Shown here: positions 54,489-56,745 of the stretch, piece after piece
How the letters are laid out: every line of letters starts with the position of its first letter
How positions within the stretch are numbered: the stretch's first letter is position 1
Assembly: GCF_001440405.1 (NCBI RefSeq)
Contig: NZ_LLXX01000030.1
Location: 1-56,745, forward strand
Origin: Bradyrhizobium valentinum
GTDB taxonomy: Bacteria; Pseudomonadota; Alphaproteobacteria; Rhizobiales; Xanthobacteraceae
Length of the DNA stretch: 56,745 nt
Reading direction: 5' to 3'
Position numbers and translations under genes: made by a program
The notes under the pieces: model-generated
Database searches by the model: none
Seen by the model: the letters and a program-made list of their open reading frames with translations, nothing else
Told to the model about the DNA's origin: nothing

Positions 54489-55112
54489 GCAGATATCGCC
54501 GATATCGGCGGGCTGGCCGGCCGCCTGCTTCTGACCGGGCGCGGCCTTTGGCGCGGGCGCAGGATTTACCGCACCCGTGGTTTTCGGTGGAGCGGCCGGT
54601 GCGGCGGTCTTTGGCGGTGCGCCGGGAGCGGCCTTCGGCGCGCCCTTGGCCATGCTGTTGGAAGGGCTCGAGGGGATCGGCGGCCCGACACGGGTCCAGG
54701 TTTCGCCGCCGCACAGGAAGCCCAGCACGCAGCCTTGAATCTCGAGCTGGTCGGCGCCGACCGGCTTGATCGTCGAGCTGTAGAGCTGTCCGTCCTTGGC
54801 GTTGTAGACTTCGCCCTCCCAGGCATCGACGCCGGGCTTCTTCTTCATGTCGATCAGGATCGGCATGCCCAGGGTCGGTCGGCTCTGCTTTGCGGTATCC
54901 GGATTGTTCTTGTCCTTGCCGCCCGGTGTCTTTTCCCAGGCGACGACGCCCCACATGTTGCCGCTGCATTGGGCGACGCGGATGTTGGCGACACCATCGG
55001 CCACTTTCCAGTCACCGGTGGGATCGGCAGCGAGTACCGTACTAACACCTGTGGCTAAAAAGATTCCCGAATAAACTATTGTGCGCGCGACAGTTCTTGG
55101 GCAGTGCAACAT
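54456..55112 (-). CDS. DUF2147 family secreted protein
   Basis: The 218-residue protein has a signal peptide (residues 1-29, ending VLAADP). A DUF2147 domain (about 30-145) contains DPTGDWKVADGVANIRV and MWGVVAWEKTPGGKDKNN, lipocalin-like strands known from periplasmic proteins. A long Ala/Pro-rich segment (about 155-200, repeats of APKAAPG and AAPPKT) follows, and the last residues are DICLLPDIARFAH. The gene's 3' end overlaps hpnN on the opposite strand. Its position between hpnN and hpnO may imply a role with hopanoids in the envelope, but no function is known. Confidence 0.85.
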   Translation of the reverse strand: MLHCPRTVARTIVYSGIFLATGVSTVLAADPTGDWKVADGVANIRVAQCSGNMWGVVAWEKTPGGKDKNNPDTAKQSRPTLGMPILIDMKKKPGVDAWEGEVYNAKDGQLYSSTIKPVGADQLEIQGCVLGFLCGGETWTRVGPPIPSSPSNSMAKGAPKAAPGAPPKTAAPAAPPKTTGAVNPAPAPKAAPGQKQAAGQPADIGDICLLPDIARFAH

Positions 55113-55214
55113 GGTCCAAACCTGTGTTTAAGTAGCTGATCCAAAGCGGGGGTCAAAACGCCGCATTGAGCGTTTTCAGTTGACGAAACAGCCATCAACC
55201 GACGTATGTAGCCG

Positions 55215-56606
55215 ATGCCAGATTCATATCTAGATGTTTCCGAGCTGTTTGTTGCGCGGCAGGCGCAGCGCAGTTCCCTGCATGCGCGCCACCTGAACGA
55301 ACAGCTCGTCCGGGTGCTGAAGACCATCGGCTACGATGTGGGCTTTCAGAAGGGTCAAGGTCAATACCTGTTCGATCGTGACGGGGCCCGCTATCTTGAT
55401 CTACTGAGCGGATTTGGCGTTTTTGCGATTGGCCGCAATCATCCGGCGCTGCGCCAGGCGCTCAAGAGCGTGCTCGACAGCGATTTTCCCAATCTGGTGC
55501 AGCTCGACGTCTCCACGCTCGCGGGGGTGCTGGCGGAACGCCTGCTTGAACATGTGCCATATCTGGACAAGGTGTTCTTTGCCAATTCCGGCGCCGAGAC
55601 CGTCGAGGCCGCGATCAAGTTCGCGCGCGGCGCGACCGGCCGTCCCGGCATCGTCTCCTGCTCCCATTCCTTCCACGGTCTGTCCTACGGCGCGCTGTCG
55701 CTGATGGACGATGCGAACTTCCGCTCCGGATTCGAGCCGGTGCTGCCGGGATGCACGCAGATTCCGTTCAACGATCTCGCCGCGCTCGAGCAGGCGTTGT
55801 CCTCGCGCCAGGTCGCAGCCTTCATCGTCGAGCCGATCCAGGGCAAGGGCGTCAACCTGCCCACGGACGAATTCCTGCCGGGCGCCGCCGCGCTGTGCAA
55901 GAAATACGGCACCATCTTCATCGCCGACGAAATTCAGACCGGTGTCGGCCGTACCGGAAAATTCCTCGCGGTCGAGCACTGGAATGTCGAGCCGGACATG
56001 GTGCTTTTGGCAAAGGCGCTGTCGGGCGGCCATGTCCCGGTCGGCGCGCTGCTGACGCGCAAGCATATCTTCGACAAGATCTTCAACCAGATGGACCGCG
56101 CGGTCGTGCACGGCTCGACCTTTGCGAAGAACGATCTGGCGATGGCCGCCGGCATCGCAACCCTCGACGTGATGAAGCAGGAAAGACTGGTCGAGCAGGC
56201 CGCCAAGCGCGGCGCCGAGCTTCGCCTCGCGCTGACCCGCATGGTGCCCGGCTATGAATTGCTGAAGGAAGTCCGCGGCAAGGGACTGATGATCGGCATC
56301 GAGTTCGGTCCGCCGAAATCGCTGAAGCTGAAGGCTTCGTGGAATCTCTTGGAGACCGCCAACAAGGGCCTGTTCTGCCAGCTCATCACCGTGCCGCTGT
56401 TCAAGGATCACAAGATCCTGACGCAGGTCTCCGGCCACGGCAGCCATACCATCAAGCTGCTGCCGCCGCTCGTGGTCACGGAAGAAGATTGCGCCTGGAT
56501 CGCAAAGTCGTTCGACGACGTCATCGCCGCCAGCCACAAGGTGCCCGGTGCGATCTGGTCGCTCGGCAAGACGCTGGTCGACAACGCAGTGCGGAAGTCG
56601 GCGTAA
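55215..56606 (+). CDS. hpnO: Hopanoid aminotransferase HpnO (class III, PLP)
   Basis: The 463-residue class III aminotransferase makes aminobacteriohopanetriol from the ribosyl/formyl-hopane intermediate. The PLP lysine is Lys267 in LLAKALSGGHVPVGA. The cofactor-binding GAETVEAAIKFARGATGR and IFIADEIQTGVGRTGKF segments are present. The ATG at 55215 is weakly supported by a ribosome binding site, but the MPDSYLDVSELFVARQAQRSS start fits the family. It differs from ornithine aminotransferase by its N-terminal extension. It is the last hpn gene visible in this window. Confidence 0.92.
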   Translation: MPDSYLDVSELFVARQAQRSSLHARHLNEQLVRVLKTIGYDVGFQKGQGQYLFDRDGARYLDLLSGFGVFAIGRNHPALRQALKSVLDSDFPNLVQLDVSTLAGVLAERLLEHVPYLDKVFFANSGAETVEAAIKFARGATGRPGIVSCSHSFHGLSYGALSLMDDANFRSGFEPVLPGCTQIPFNDLAALEQALSSRQVAAFIVEPIQGKGVNLPTDEFLPGAAALCKKYGTIFIADEIQTGVGRTGKFLAVEHWNVEPDMVLLAKALSGGHVPVGALLTRKHIFDKIFNQMDRAVVHGSTFAKNDLAMAAGIATLDVMKQERLVEQAAKRGAELRLALTRMVPGYELLKEVRGKGLMIGIEFGPPKSLKLKASWNLLETANKGLFCQLITVPLFKDHKILTQVSGHGSHTIKLLPPLVVTEEDCAWIAKSFDDVIAASHKVPGAIWSLGKTLVDNAVRKSA

Positions 56607-56620
56607 GCCATAAGCCCGTA

Positions 56621-56703
56621 GCCCGGATGGAGCGAAGCGCAATCCGGGGACATCTTACCGGTCGATGAATTTTGTCCCGGATTGCGCTGCGCTCCATCCG
56701 GGC
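56621..56703. repeat. Palindromic repeat, family 6
   Basis: GCCCGGATGGAGCGAAGCGC-AATCCGGG (56621-56648) and CCCGGATTGCGCTGCGCTCC-ATCCGGGC (56676-56703) are nearly perfect inverted arms around 27 bases. It is downstream of hpnO and may act as its transcript end. Confidence 0.88.
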
Positions 56704-56745
56704 TTGTATGGGGATATGGTTGTCAAGGGGGATGATTGATCAGGG

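Overview
The window looks like chromosome from a Bradyrhizobium-type alphaproteobacterium (Bradyrhizobium/Rhodopseudomonas group). The reasons are the high GC content, the dense small palindromic repeats typical of that group, a hopanoid (hpn) cluster including hpnP, and alphaproteobacterial small secreted proteins. No rRNA, tRNA, CRISPR array or intact insertion sequence was seen.

0-8.5 kb: assorted catabolic genes. On the minus strand are a Tat-exported SMP-30/gluconolactonase-like protein and an SDR / thiolase / DUF35 OB-fold trio. On the plus strand are an amidase and DUF2848 pair, then two overlapping 2-oxoglutarate/Fe(II) dioxygenases, the second being AlkB. An MFS transporter remnant is walled in by repeats.

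8.5-19.6 kb: a homoprotocatechuate (3,4-dihydroxyphenylacetate) meta-cleavage region. A minus-strand run (TPP enzyme, single-domain HpaG-like FAH protein, HpaD, HpaE, HpaF, HpaH) faces a plus-strand run (HpaR, Ldh2-type dehydrogenase, HpaI, UxaA-like hydrolase). A perfect 12-bp palindrome lies between hpaH and hpaR, and a perfect 20-bp palindrome precedes the dehydrogenase. The enzymes together would take homoprotocatechuate to pyruvate and succinic semialdehyde. The 4-hydroxyphenylacetate hydroxylase HpaBC is not in the window.

19.8-26.6 kb: a tight three-gene operon: transglutaminase-DUF2126, circularly permuted ATP-grasp-alpha-E, and a second transglutaminase. This is a widespread but functionally obscure predicted peptide-modification system. 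26.7-33.3 kb: a secreted Cache protein, two methyl-accepting chemotaxis proteins, an alpha/beta hydrolase in a less typical stretch, and a membrane protein.

33.4-41.2 kb: eutB - hpnP - eutC, where the hopanoid C-2 methylase sits between the two ethanolamine ammonia-lyase subunits. They are followed by an MMPL/RND-type transporter and an unrecognised protein. 41.2-43.1 kb: three small secreted proteins.

43.3-56.6 kb: hopanoid biosynthesis. hpnC-hpnD-hpnE make squalene, shc cyclises it, hpnG and hpnH build the adenosyl side chain and remove adenine, ispH supplies isoprenoid precursor, hpnN moves hopanoids to the outer membrane, and hpnO makes aminobacteriohopanetriol. A DUF2147 gene lies between hpnN and hpnO on the opposite strand. 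Gene junctions are very tight (ATGA, TGATG and GTGA overlaps) from hpnC to hpnE and from shc to hpnG. A strong hairpin separates the convergent hpnG and hpnH.
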